Below the pieces are notes generated by a model, which ran no database searches, had not been told where the DNA came from, and saw only the letters and a list, made by a program, of their open reading frames with translations. Source: Lojkania enalia (taxonomy: Eukaryota; Ascomycota; Dothideomycetes; Pleosporales). Taken from it: a DNA stretch of 19,548 nucleotides. Below are positions 10,068 to 17,952 of this stretch, in pieces (position 1 is the stretch's first letter; the number at the start of each line of letters is the position of its first letter). The translations under genes and the position numbers were made by a program. Where the stretch lies: positions 1 to 19,548 of the forward strand of contig ML986954.1 of assembly GCA_010094045.1 (NCBI GenBank), read 5' to 3'.

Positions 10068-10685
10068 CTAAACTGAATGTGTCACAATGTTTGCACCTGC
10101 TCCCTCTGCTCCTGCGCTTTGCCAGACGGCGAACACACTACCAGAGGCAACGCCGCCGATCCCTTCACATATCTCCGCGGCGGTCGAACCTATATAACAG
10201 TGAACGAATGATTTATAATCTGTGAGACAAACAACTTACTTGAAATAGCTCCTCTAGCTCCCCTAGCTCCCCTAGGTCCGTATCCGATCCTAGCAAGAAC
10301 GAAAAGTGATGCACTAGCCAAGACTGGAGGGAGAAGAATATTTGCAGCGATACCAGCAGCTTTTTCTGGGTTTTCTTGAATCCAGTTTTTTCACATCCTC
10401 AATAGTTTGGCTAGCCTCTTCGGTGAAGTTCTTGGCCATTTCGTCAAACTTCTTACTCGGCTCGGTGACTATGTCGCTAATCAAGTTTCCAGGATCTGGG
10501 GTGATGGCGATGGCACCGATACCGATATGCTTCCTAGCTTCGACACCAAGATGGCCCAGTGCCTTGCCAGCCTCGCTAGTGGCTTCGCTAGGATGTTTGC
10601 TAGCTTCTTTTCCTACTCCTTCAAGCGCTTTTAGGCCGTGTCTAAGGGAACCATTGTCACAACGGAAGTGATAAGCGAGCCCCAA
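10068..10685 (-). pseudogene. ISG12/IFI6-27-like membrane protein, one-base frameshift
   Basis: Two exons: 10685-10240 and 10189-10068, with a 50-nt intron (GTAAGT...ATATAG). Codons to about 10392 give an amphipathic N-terminal region (G-L-K-A-L-E-G-V-G-K-E-A ... K-K-F-D-E-M-A-K-N-F-T-E-E-A). At the A6 run 10386-10391 the frame must drop one base to continue as W-I-Q-E-N-P-E-K-A-A-G-I-A-A-N, a hydrophobic helix, then G-Y-G-P-R-G and, after the intron, S-G-S-V-F-A-V-W-Q-S-A-G-A. The GFGPxG... and AGSxFAxxQSxG pattern is that of the Ifi-6-16 (ISG12) family of small membrane proteins, known in animals and fungi. With the base removed the exons sum to 189 codons. No in-frame ATG is found before an internal Met, so the 5' end is unresolved; an upstream exon is possible. 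Without the correction the protein lacks the domain. Confidence 0.6.
10190..10239 (-). other. 50-nt intron inside the ISG12-like domain
   Basis: The donor is GTAAGT (from 10239) and the acceptor is ATATAG (ending 10190). Removing it joins codon A|GT as Ser and makes the two halves of the ISG12-like motif continuous, which is the main support. Confidence 0.7.
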
Positions 10686-10706
10686 AGTAAAATTATCGTG
10701 GTGAAG

Positions 10707-10748
10707 TTGGCTAATAGGCGTTAGTTAATAGACGTTAGTTGATAGACG
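10707..10748. repeat. three tandem 14-bp repeats
   Basis: Units TTGGCTAATAGGCG, TTAGTTAATAGACG and TTAGTTGATAGACG follow one another exactly with a 14-bp period. On the minus strand, two of the unit junctions carry CTAAC, the fungal branch-site word, about 10 nt before a TTAG. The array could therefore lie in a 5' intron of the ISG12-like gene, or it could be a protein-binding array in its promoter. Confidence 0.85.
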
Positions 10749-10771
10749 TTGGGAGGAGAGTTGTAACTAGG

Positions 10772-10787
10772 AAGATATGCATATCTT
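10772..10787. promoter_or_regulatory. 16-bp perfect palindrome AAGATATGCATATCTT
   Basis: This is a perfect inverted repeat with no spacer, about 90 bp upstream of the readable start of the ISG12-like gene. A half-site TGCATATCTT recurs at 11756-11765, next to the start codon (11754) of the neighbouring membrane-protein gene. It is a candidate binding site for a dimeric regulator; the factor is unknown. Confidence 0.5.
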
Positions 10788-11043
10788 GTGCCACCCTTGA
10801 TAAGCGATTCACGGCGCCGATAAGAGTGAGTGAAAGAACTGTCACGTTTTAAAGTGATACAGCGAAAAAATTATTTGTTGTTCCTGACGTCTCTATGCTC
10901 GACTTAATCTTGAAATCATTTCGCACGCGCTTCCTAATCTTCATCCACTTACCTACTTCAGTGACTACCCGCAACTACCTCCTCTTTTGTAGGTCCGGTG
11001 GCTTCACTCTGCTTTTCTTTCCGGGAACATGTCTCTCTTTGAG

Positions 11044-11754
11044 CTAGAGTATTCCCTTCATGCACTCTGCCATCAAGCCCTCTAGAACAAAATATTCAAT
11101 TTTTCTACCCTCCCGATGCCGAATTGCTTGTATGACGTAGATTATGGCAGTGATCGAGAGAAATACCGCAAGAGAAGTGAGACAAACGGGAACTCCTTCA
11201 AATCAGCTATGATGCAAGACTACCTGGACGGCACATTACCTACGGTAATGGATGTCTTGCACAGAGACAGTGCCAAGGACAATCGGGTACCACACGATAC
11301 GAATCCAGGCAAACAGTACAACGACCACGAACAGATCGCACGCCACCTTAGCACCGGATTCGCTCAATTCCTCAGACAACCAGTCCGCCGTAATTTCAGC
11401 AACCGCCTCCGTCTTTTCAGTGACCTCTTGACCGAAACCGTCAAGTATCTTGCTGATTTCGACAGCGATTGCATTCAATTGGTCTATCATCTCCTGCCCA
11501 GTTGCTTTGAATTTTCCCCAACCCTTCATGGTGGCGGCTCAGATGACCTCAACTTCATGGGTTAATTGCACGATTGCCCCCGCTTCACCGTAGTTCCCAA
11601 TTCGATCCCAAAGCTGTGACGTGCCCTTCAAGGCTCGAGAGTGAAGACTATCGTAGTCACGCGACAGCAGGTTAGAGGCGGGGAGTTCAATTCAAGCAAA
11701 GATGGAATTTGGTAGATGTACTTACGGTTGGGGATTTATGAATTCGTGAGCCAT
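11044..11754 (-). CDS. small two-helix membrane protein, four-exon model
   Basis: Exons 11754-11726, 11647-11589, 11537-11244 and 11195-11044 sum to 534 nt, 177 aa. The start is ATG at 11754 (context gcacATGGCT). Intron 1 (78 nt) has donor GTAAGT, branch CTAAC at 11671-11675 and acceptor TAG. Intron 3 (48 nt) has donor GTAGGT and branch CTGAT near the acceptor AAG. Intron 2 (51 nt, GTGAAG...TGAG) is a multiple of three and contains the only in-frame stop, a TGA. If it is not spliced, translation could start at ATG 11529, which sits in the strong context GCCGCCACCATG. The product has an amphipathic region rich in E/K/A (Q-E-V-T-E-K-T-E-A-V-A-E-I), a first hydrophobic helix (C-D-L-F-V-V-V-V-L-F-A-W-I), a second (S-L-A-V-F-L-S-I-T-A-I-I-Y-V-I) and a basic tail. 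The layout is like the ISG12-like neighbour, but the glycine-rich ISG12 motif is not seen. Confidence 0.55.
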
Positions 11755-12332
11755 GTGCATATCTTTGGTGTTACCGTGTAATGACGAGATAAGATAAGGA
11801 AGGAGCAGGGGAAGAGAACCTCTCGTTCACGTGGAAGCATATTCATGTGGTAAATGCGCTTATACACCAGCTGGTCTCAAGGATGTTCCTTCCGATTTCG
11901 CGATACAGCAAGGTGTTGTGTTATGAGTTGCAGGTCTTGTGCCTTGCTCTTTCACAGGCCGTGACGAAACGGACTAGACCTTCGAGTTTCCGTTAGGCTA
12001 TTAGGTAGGTGTATTGATTGCTGGGTCGTCCCCGACACAGTATCACAACGCCAGGGTGTGTGGATAAGGTTACTCGCCCGATGTTCGGCAAGCGCCTTAT
12101 CTCGTTGAGAGGCATTGCGGCTCAGCGCAAATGTGGCTGTGCAAACCGAAGGATCATTGTTTCAATCCTTCGTTGTTTCAAAACCCGAAACGCGTGGCAA
12201 ATTGGACGATCCCCTCGTATGAATTAGCCGCCGTTTTGTTTTCCCTTTAGTCTAAGTGTTCTCAGTCTCTGTCCTCTCACTTCGTCTTCTTTCCTGGGCT
12301 CTTTCTACTCTCCCGCACGCCTATTCACTAAA
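11755..12332. promoter_or_regulatory. divergent intergenic region
   Basis: The stretch separates the minus-strand membrane-protein gene (start 11754) from the plus-strand Cys-rich gene (start 12333). The last 90 bp before 12333 are strongly pyrimidine-rich (runs such as CTCTCACTTCGTCTTCTTTCC), the usual fungal promoter/5'UTR feature. No coding sequence was recognised. Confidence 0.55.
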
Positions 12333-12545
12333 ATGAATAACTACGAGGACTTTACCATTAACCAATCGCGCGATACAGGTTGCCTTACCCAGCTTGAGCG
12401 ATTCGTCAATCGCAGTCAGATATGGGTAGCCGACATATTCTCGGGTCTCTGGGCAGGATGCATTGGAGGCTGCATTGCCTGCTGTGACGGTTGCTGCGAC
12501 TGCTTCAAAGAGTGCGGCGATTGTTGCTGTTGCTGTGGCAATTGA
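12333..12545 (+). CDS. small Cys-rich protein, 70 aa
   Basis: ATG in good context (cactaaaATGAA) after a CT-rich leader; TGA at 12543-12545. The first 40 residues are ordinary and have one Cys at 17. The last 30 contain 13 Cys, in words G-C-I-G-G-C-I-A-C-C-D-G-C-C and a final run of five Cys, for 14 in all. There is no N-terminal signal peptide, so it is not a typical secreted effector. A short hydrophobic stretch (I-W-V-A-D-I-F-S-G-L-W-A-G) precedes the Cys cluster. The layout recalls Cys-rich tail-membrane (CYSTM-type) modules or a palmitoylated or metal-binding tail, but it does not match the CYSTM consensus closely. The neighbouring plus-strand gene also ends in a Cys/Trp-rich segment. 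Function unknown. Confidence 0.6.
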   Translation: MNNYEDFTINQSRDTGCLTQLERFVNRSQIWVADIFSGLWAGCIGGCIACCDGCCDCFKECGDCCCCCGN

Positions 12546-13335
12546 GCCGACAGCTGACAATATCAATTTGGGAGCTATTTAACGGAAGACGGCTCTCAGG
12601 ATGGTCAACCGGCATATGGAACAATGCTTAAAAGAAATCAAGTATAGCATCCTTTCAACCAGCAACACGGTATTTCCGGTTCGAGAAGACTGAGGTAATT
12701 CTTGGTTTTTTTCTGAATGCGGGATATGCGAAACGATGAGCTTTGATGCAGTATTGCTCATGGTTGGACTATTGATGTGTGGCGCAGGAATCCTCAATCA
12801 GAAGCTCCAAACTACCGTGCACCCGTTAAGCTGGAAGATCCCAGTTTCATATAGTCTGAAAATCGGGATATAGCTGTTAATGCACATACGGCCTCTATTC
12901 ACAAATGTGCCTTCTATTTTTGAGGGGTTAAGACCAAAAGTCGGGGTTAACTGGCTTACTATGGTATGAAAAGAGCCGTATGAGGAGTGCAGTTACCTCA
13001 GAGAGAGTAGCTACAGGGTATCCAATGGAGCGATAGGCAGGCAGGATGGACGTCCAGCACGCAATCGAAAGTCTCGTGCCACAAATCCGCCATCTCGTTC
13101 TTCCCGCAGACATCGCTATCGCTCCGTATTCACAACGCAAGCATCTCAACGTCCTACAGCTCCCTTCAACCATTCGGCATAGTTAATCATTGCTATATTA
13201 TGAATTGCCTTCGGGAACATTAATCGTAACGTCACAATCACAATCGTTCTCGTCTCTGGCATTTCGTCGTGGGATGCCCAGCGACCAAGGGACTTCGCAC
13301 CTGTGCCTTTAGAATATTTGAGAGGCAGAGCAATC
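12546..13335. other. intergenic between the two Cys-rich genes
   Basis: Mostly without coding sequence. A 46-codon plus-strand frame at 13046-13186 (listed separately) is the only part with protein-like composition. Confidence 0.45.
13046..13186 (+). CDS. short ORF, 46 aa, uncertain
   Basis: ATG at 13046, TAA at 13184-13186, with a stop four codons upstream. The peptide begins M-D-V-Q-H-A-I-E-S-L-V-P-Q-I-R-H-L-V-L-P, a plausible helix. It may be a small gene, a decayed exon or chance. There is no leader feature that decides. Confidence 0.15.
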   Translation: MDVQHAIESLVPQIRHLVLPADIAIAPYSQRKHLNVLQLPSTIRHS

Positions 13336-14466
13336 ATGAGCTCTCCAGGGAGCTCGAGCAAAACGCTGAGGGAGGATTCGGAGGATCCCAGGCCATCTTC
13401 TTCGAATAACATCAGAAGAGTTGTAAATCAAGAGCCGCTGCGAGAGCAGCTGATGAAAGCCTCTCCTCTCACCCAACAATCATTGAATACTTTAGACGAC
13501 GATATCGCGCCTGCCCCACCACATGGCCATGATTACATGCCAGTTGACCCTTGTAGCCATCAGAATTCACACTCCCAAGAGGACTCCCCCACACGAAGGC
13601 GCTCAGAAGGTGTGGTATATGGACCCAACCAAGGACCCCAATCAAGGCCGCACAGTCTGGGGATCATTGAAGAGCGACTGGTTTGGGGTGTGCAGCAAGG
13701 CCAATCCTCCCGCCAAAATCCTTCTCTCGACTTGCAAGACCGGCCTGAACAACGACGCCAGATGAACCGGCAGGGCGGAAAAAGGTCTCTAAGCCAGCCA
13801 AATCTACCCATAAAGCAAGTCCACTTCCCCACCCAAACTCGTTCGGCAAGTTGGCATCCCGATCAGGCCAACCAGCAAGGCGAATCCTCTCGGCAGGCGG
13901 CCCATCGAGTCAGTTGGCAACCTACGTCAAGCTCCCTCCCATTGAACATCGAAGAAGAGCCATCCGGCGCACAAGCCTTGACTCACGAACTAGGTGAAAT
14001 CAGAAAGGGCAAGCGACCGGTACGTGGAAGCCTAGAAATCGGGCCCTGTCCCCCTGACCCGCAAAAATCCTCTCTAGAACGCAGTGTTTACTGCTCGCAA
14101 TGTGAATTAGATCGGCAGGCCGCTCTGCAACAGCCATCGAGTGAAGAATCAAGAAATATAAGGAGTTCCAACGCGGTCGGACACGGCTACATCATCGATA
14201 AAGACCCTTGGTACTGCGTGCCTGTCTCCTTTTGCAGCAATCTTGGAGGCTGTATATGGAATAATTTGAGACACTTGCCCTGTCATATATGGCGGTGCAT
14301 GAGGCGTTGTCCTCGAATGGTGATGAGGTGCTGGAATGGCGATTCGGATAGGTGGAATGATGGGGTGGCAGAATTAAAGTGGTGGGCTTTTGTTTGGCTT
14401 CCGCAGTGTTGCTGCCGTTCGCAAGACGATAACCGGATGGTGTTGAGGTCTAGGTCTGTGGTGTGA
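13336..14466 (+). CDS. disordered protein with Cys/Trp-rich C-terminal segment, 376 aa
   Basis: The ATG at 13336 is the first in a frame open from 13303 and gives 376 aa without an intron. Residues 1-280 are Ser/Gln/Pro/Arg-rich, low complexity and likely disordered, with a repeated R-x-S-W-x-P motif (RSASWHPDQ and RVSWQP) and repeated Q-G-x-S-S-R-Q. A C-x-x-C (YCSQCELD) lies near 14090-14110. From about 14205 to 14335 comes a dense Cys/Trp segment with spacing C-x5-C-x9-C-x4-C-x3-C-x6-C, starting at S-F-C-S-N-L-G-G-C-I-W. Near the end a triple Cys (Q-C-C-C-R) follows a Trp-rich hydrophobic stretch. Clustered Cys beside hydrophobic residues suggests a lipid-modified membrane anchor, by inference. 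It shares the general plan, a Cys-dense C-terminus after L-x-G-C-I, with the 70-aa protein upstream. No family recognised. Confidence 0.65.
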   Translation: MSSPGSSSKTLREDSEDPRPSSSNNIRRVVNQEPLREQLMKASPLTQQSLNTLDDDIAPAPPHGHDYMPVDPCSHQNSHSQEDSPTRRRSEGVVYGPNQGPQSRPHSLGIIEERLVWGVQQGQSSRQNPSLDLQDRPEQRRQMNRQGGKRSLSQPNLPIKQVHFPTQTRSASWHPDQANQQGESSRQAAHRVSWQPTSSSLPLNIEEEPSGAQALTHELGEIRKGKRPVRGSLEIGPCPPDPQKSSLERSVYCSQCELDRQAALQQPSSEESRNIRSSNAVGHGYIIDKDPWYCVPVSFCSNLGGCIWNNLRHLPCHIWRCMRRCPRMVMRCWNGDSDRWNDGVAELKWWAFVWLPQCCCRSQDDNRMVLRSRSVV

Positions 14467-15786
14467 TAGCGTTGATAAGTGCCACGAGATTATCGGGTAT
14501 ATGATTTGTCTTGGGGGTTTAGATTGTTGGATTAGGACGGTAATATGGATCCATTGACGGGATTGCTGGCTATTGGTTTACCCATCTTGCGTTTCTTGTA
14601 ATTATCGCATGAAATCGATCTTGAAATGTTCCTTTAACATATTTGACGTGAGGAGTGAAATGCTCGCCTATACCGACAAGGTCTCGTAGATCTGTATTCC
14701 TTGTGAACAACACTCAACTTAGCATATCTTACTGTGCATTACAGCACAATTATGCTAGTCTTGGAATTTACATTCGTCAGGAACACCGCTGGCATGCAGA
14801 CGCTCGAACTTTGTCTTTCTCTACCACACGCTCATATATTAGCTTTGTGATTCTGTTGGTTTTTAACTATGGTTTCTATTGCCGCTTCACAGACGAAGAT
14901 TGGAGTCCATGAGATGTTCATGTTGTGCCCTTAGTATGGGACGCCACAGTGCCGGGCGTCTAGTAAGGCCACAGAACCATGGCCTTTTCTAGTAAACCTT
15001 GCACGTGCACATCCCACAATACGAAATTTAATAACAAATTTACCGTACTTCGCAGTGCGTGTATTGATTACATGTTTTCTAGGCGCTGTCACTTGCTGCC
15101 TAGGGAATTATCCCATTTCGTCTTCTGCATGGTCATCTACAGGATCATGGTTGCTAGCTAGTATCTCAGACCAACGATTAGTTCTGAATCATGGATATCT
15201 TTACTACACATCTTGTACTTGGCTTCCCGCCAGTGCGAGGCTATCCGCTACAATCGCTCTCCAATCAATAATTCTTTTACCTAAAAAGGTAGTAAATCAG
15301 CACTAAATACTATAAATATTATTACCTCGGCGTTATGGAGCAATCTAAAATCATTTATGCCTATTCGTGGGATTTCTTGCTAGCTTCAGGAATTAACGCT
15401 AACGGTTTCTCAGCTTGAGTGTAACCTCTTAAGACCCAAATAGTGTGAATTAGAACATCAATCGCTTATAGCCACAGAGGGTATAAGCAGGCTGTAATAA
15501 TGGGCAGGAAGACAATGAGACATCTACAATGCTGCCTGGCGCCCTAAGGATACGATTATAGTCTTTGTGATGCAGCGCCATTTGGCACACATCCGACGTT
15601 CGTTGAGCTTTCGAACTTAGCGCACATGACGATTAATACCACAAATTCTACCATAACCTTGCACACCCAAGTCACAGCGTATATTCTAGATGGTATATTT
15701 GTCATAATACACACATACATGGCTTACAGTAAGCCCCTTGCCAAACTTCAACCTTCCTTAATACCTCAACGTGTCCTACGTGTATA
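14467..15786. other. intergenic, 1.3 kb, no gene recognised
   Basis: This contains the 3' flanks of the convergent Cys/Trp-rich gene and NDUFA2. Open frames here are short, start at non-ATG codons or lack protein-like composition. No tRNA, repeat array or transposon remnant was found by eye. Confidence 0.5.
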
Positions 15787-16295
15787 TTATATAGGCGTCT
15801 TGACTAGCTCGGTGACCTTGTTCTCGATAGTCCTGTCGTCAAAGCCTTTCAACGGGATCATCTTCTCTTTGCCAAACTCTGCGACGTCACAAGTTAGCAT
15901 GCAATTCTCTATCATCACGGCTCGCGATATTCGGCGCATAGTTATGTCCGACAATGCCATATTGGCCGAAACATGAATATATGGTAGTTTGAGAAATATA
16001 ACGCACCGTATCGTGCATACACCTTGGGCTCGATGCCGCTGGCTTCGCGGATCATGATGGGTGTGTGCGGGTTATGCTTTTTCATCGTCGGATAGCTCTT
16101 CGTGAGGAAACTCCTGCATTTACCACTTAGCCACATATCATCCCACATCCCTAAAGCCCTGAATTCATACCCGGCCTGCGGGAATGGAAGAGGCGTCGGA
16201 TGGACATACCTCATCGCAGCGCTATGGTCGCTGGTCTGGCAAAACAGGAACCTCAATTCCTTCAGCTGGGCCGCAAAACCATATTTCGATGCCAT
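15787..16295 (-). CDS. NDUFA2: NADH:ubiquinone oxidoreductase subunit B8 (NDUFA2, 10.5 kDa)
   Basis: Exons 16295-16210, 16113-16007 and 15878-15787 join to 285 nt, 94 aa, the usual size. The product starts M-A-S-K-Y-G-F and carries L-K-E-L-R-F-L-F-C-Q-T-S, then R-S-F-L-T-K-S-Y-P-T-M-K-K, N-P-H-T-P-I-M-I-R-E-A-S-G and P-K-V-Y-A-R-Y-E-F-G-K-E-K, the hallmark of the L51/S25/CI-B8 thioredoxin-like family. It is an accessory subunit of mitochondrial complex I on the matrix arm. Intron 1 (96 nt) has donor GTATGT and acceptor CAG. Intron 2 (128 nt) has donor GTGCGT, branch CTAAC at 15893-15897 and acceptor CAG; it splits the Glu codon of YEFGKEK. It shares a 305-bp promoter region with the pyruvate carrier gene on the other strand. 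Confidence 0.95.
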
Positions 16296-16600
16296 TGTGA
16301 CACGCCACGGCCGGTGAACCCTTCAATCGTAGATGCAGAATCGTTCGTCGCAAACAATGTACCGACGAGTCTCAAACGGCGTCCGCTCAAGCTCCAAGCT
16401 TCGCCCACCCACCATTCCACAAACAGTCTAGCCCCATCGGAGAAACCCCCAACCCATCCCGAAAACCATTCATCACCAAGCACCGAGCTTATCCCCGACA
16501 CTACACCCAGCCCTCTCCACTCAACCCAATTCCTCTTTCTCCTCCTCTCCCATCCATCGAGCGCATTCACACATTCCCGGCAGCAGAATCGAAGCAAACC
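16296..16600. promoter_or_regulatory. bidirectional promoter, NDUFA2 / pyruvate carrier
   Basis: 305 bp separate two divergently transcribed nuclear genes for mitochondrial inner-membrane proteins. The half next to the carrier is CT-rich (16505-16560) and includes an ACCCAATTC word (CCAAT core). No TATA box is obvious. Joint control by respiratory regulators is an inference. Confidence 0.6.
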
Positions 16601-17263
16601 ATGTCTTTCCGGCCCTCCTCCCGCATCTTCGCGGCCTTCCGCCCCATGTTCCGCCGACCACTGCTCCGCCGCCGGATCAACACGACCTCGAACCCCGCCC
16701 CGGAGGAAAAATCCGGCTTCGCCAAGTTCTGGAACTCGCCCGTCGGGCCTAAGACAGTGCATTTCTGGTACGTTCGCACGCCCAGTATATCTCCGGAATT
16801 TCAATGACTCCGCACGCGACAACCTGTTTCCCCCCCAGCTCTCTATTCCGCAGACTTATACCTTCTTTCCTCCTTATCTACAGCCAGGAAATCATGTCAA
16901 TATCCAACCGCCCATCATTAACACACAGCTCTTAGGGCCCCCATAATGAAATGGGCCATTGTCCTCGCCGGCGCCTCCGACATGGCCCGCCCCGCCGAGC
17001 AACTCTCCCTCAACACAAACTTCGCCCTCATGTGCACCGGCGCCATCTGGACCCGCTGGTGCCTCATCATCCGCCCTAAAAACTACTTCCTCGCCACCGT
17101 AAACTTTTTCCTCTTTTTAGTTGGCGGCACGCAGGTCGGCAGGATATTCATGTATAGGAGGAGTTTGAAGGGGATGGAGGAGGAGAGTGTCGTAGAGGGT
17201 AAGCAGGTAAAAGAGGAGTTGAAGAAGGTGGGGGGGGAAGCTGAGGGGGTTGTTAAGTCGTGA
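16601..17263 (+). CDS. MPC2: mitochondrial pyruvate carrier subunit (MPC2 type)
   Basis: Exons 16601-16767 and 16936-17263 join to 495 nt, 164 aa. The N-terminal 35 residues are Arg-rich and non-acidic, a mitochondrial targeting sequence. Then comes K-F-W-N-S-P-V-G-P-K-T-V-H-F-W-A-P-I-M-K-W, the conserved MPC entry. Three hydrophobic segments follow: M-K-W-A-I-V-L-A-G-A-S-D, L-M-C-T-G-A-I-W-T-R-W, and L-A-T-V-N-F-F-L-F-L-V-G-G-T-Q. R-P-A-E-Q-L-S stands between the first two, as in the family. The C-terminal tail is charged and longer than in yeast or animals. It forms with an MPC1-type partner the pyruvate importer of the inner membrane. The intron (168 nt) has donor GTACGT and acceptor TTAG, and splits the Trp codon of HFW. 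Start context is aaaccATGTC. Confidence 0.95.
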
Positions 17264-17952
17264 GTGGTTGGAACGAGACGTTGGGGATTTGCAAGGAAGT
17301 AGGCTGGCGAGTATGATGCCTGGGCATGGGAAATGTGAGGAATGCGGAATAGTGCGCGAGGGGGTAATGGGTTTGGTTAAAACTTTTGCAATCAACTTCC
17401 AGGCTTTCGATCAGATCTAGAATTAAATTTTTTTTTTTTTTTTTTTTCCTCTGGAGGCTTGGTTAAGGTAGGCCTGATTTCTTTTAACAATATTACACTT
17501 CGGACTTATTTATTCTTCTTAGCTTGATAGTCTCGCTTGGGTGATGTGGGATATGTATGGAGAAACTCGCCCCAAGATCTAGGTTCGAGCATCTTGCACG
17601 TTGACTTTCATTTGGAAGCATAACCTCACCATTAAGAAACCCACGCAGCCAACCCGATAATCTCATGTCGTCTCACCACATCTTTATATTCACGTCTCAG
17701 CCGACCAATTACGTGTGCAAACCAATCTACTATTACCCAACCCCAAAAAGAATTGATTCTGGGTATATCGCTTCCAATGCTATACCCCGCCTAAGCATCC
17801 GAACACTCAAGAGAAAAAGAGAAAAAAGAAAGAGCAAAATCTCATCCGTATGCATTCTCGGGGTATATATCCACTCAACTGCCATCATCACCCAAAATCC
17901 TCCCCCCCCCCAACAAAAAAAAGAACCGCCAACCAAGCCCAATTCTGCCCCT
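17264..17952. other. convergent intergenic with homopolymer tracts
   Basis: This lies between the 3' ends of the pyruvate carrier (+) and the next gene (-). It holds T20 at 17428-17447, C10 at 17902-17911 and A8 at 17915-17922, plus an A/G-rich tract near 17810-17835. The open frames here and on into 18300 are low-complexity. No gene is supported. Confidence 0.6.

Larger units (their letters stand above)
10686..11043. promoter_or_regulatory. upstream region of the ISG12-like gene
   Basis: The stretch contains three 14-bp tandem repeats at 10707-10748 and a 16-bp perfect palindrome at 10772-10787, both listed separately. The remainder, to the stop of the next minus-strand gene at 11044, shows no coding sequence. 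Confidence 0.5.

Noticed and set aside
11116..11565. 149-codon ATG-started frame on the plus strand
   Set aside because: It is antisense to four phase-matched minus-strand exons with consensus splice sites and two hydrophobic helices. Its own product lacks recognisable features.
12321..12566. 81-codon Ala/Thr-rich frame on the minus strand
   Set aside because: It is the complement of Cys-rich codons (TGC/TGT read back as GCA/ACA) and has no ATG start.
13560..13849. Minus-strand frames opposite the 376-aa gene
   Set aside because: These are antisense shadows of a long GC-rich frame.
14655..14912. 85-codon plus-strand frame
   Set aside because: It starts at GTG, has no ATG and no leader features, and its composition looks non-coding.
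15626..15976. 116-codon plus-strand frame with hydrophobic parts
   Set aside because: It overlaps exon 3 and intron 2 of NDUFA2 in antisense; the NDUFA2 identification is strong.
16200..16946. Long plus-strand frame (248 codons) and minus-strand frame at 16262-16822
   Set aside because: Both cross the divergent promoter, the first exon of the pyruvate carrier and its intron in wrong frames; composition is that of shadows.
17570..17600. GGTTCGAGC as a tRNA B-box
   Set aside because: No acceptor or anticodon stem can be folded around it.
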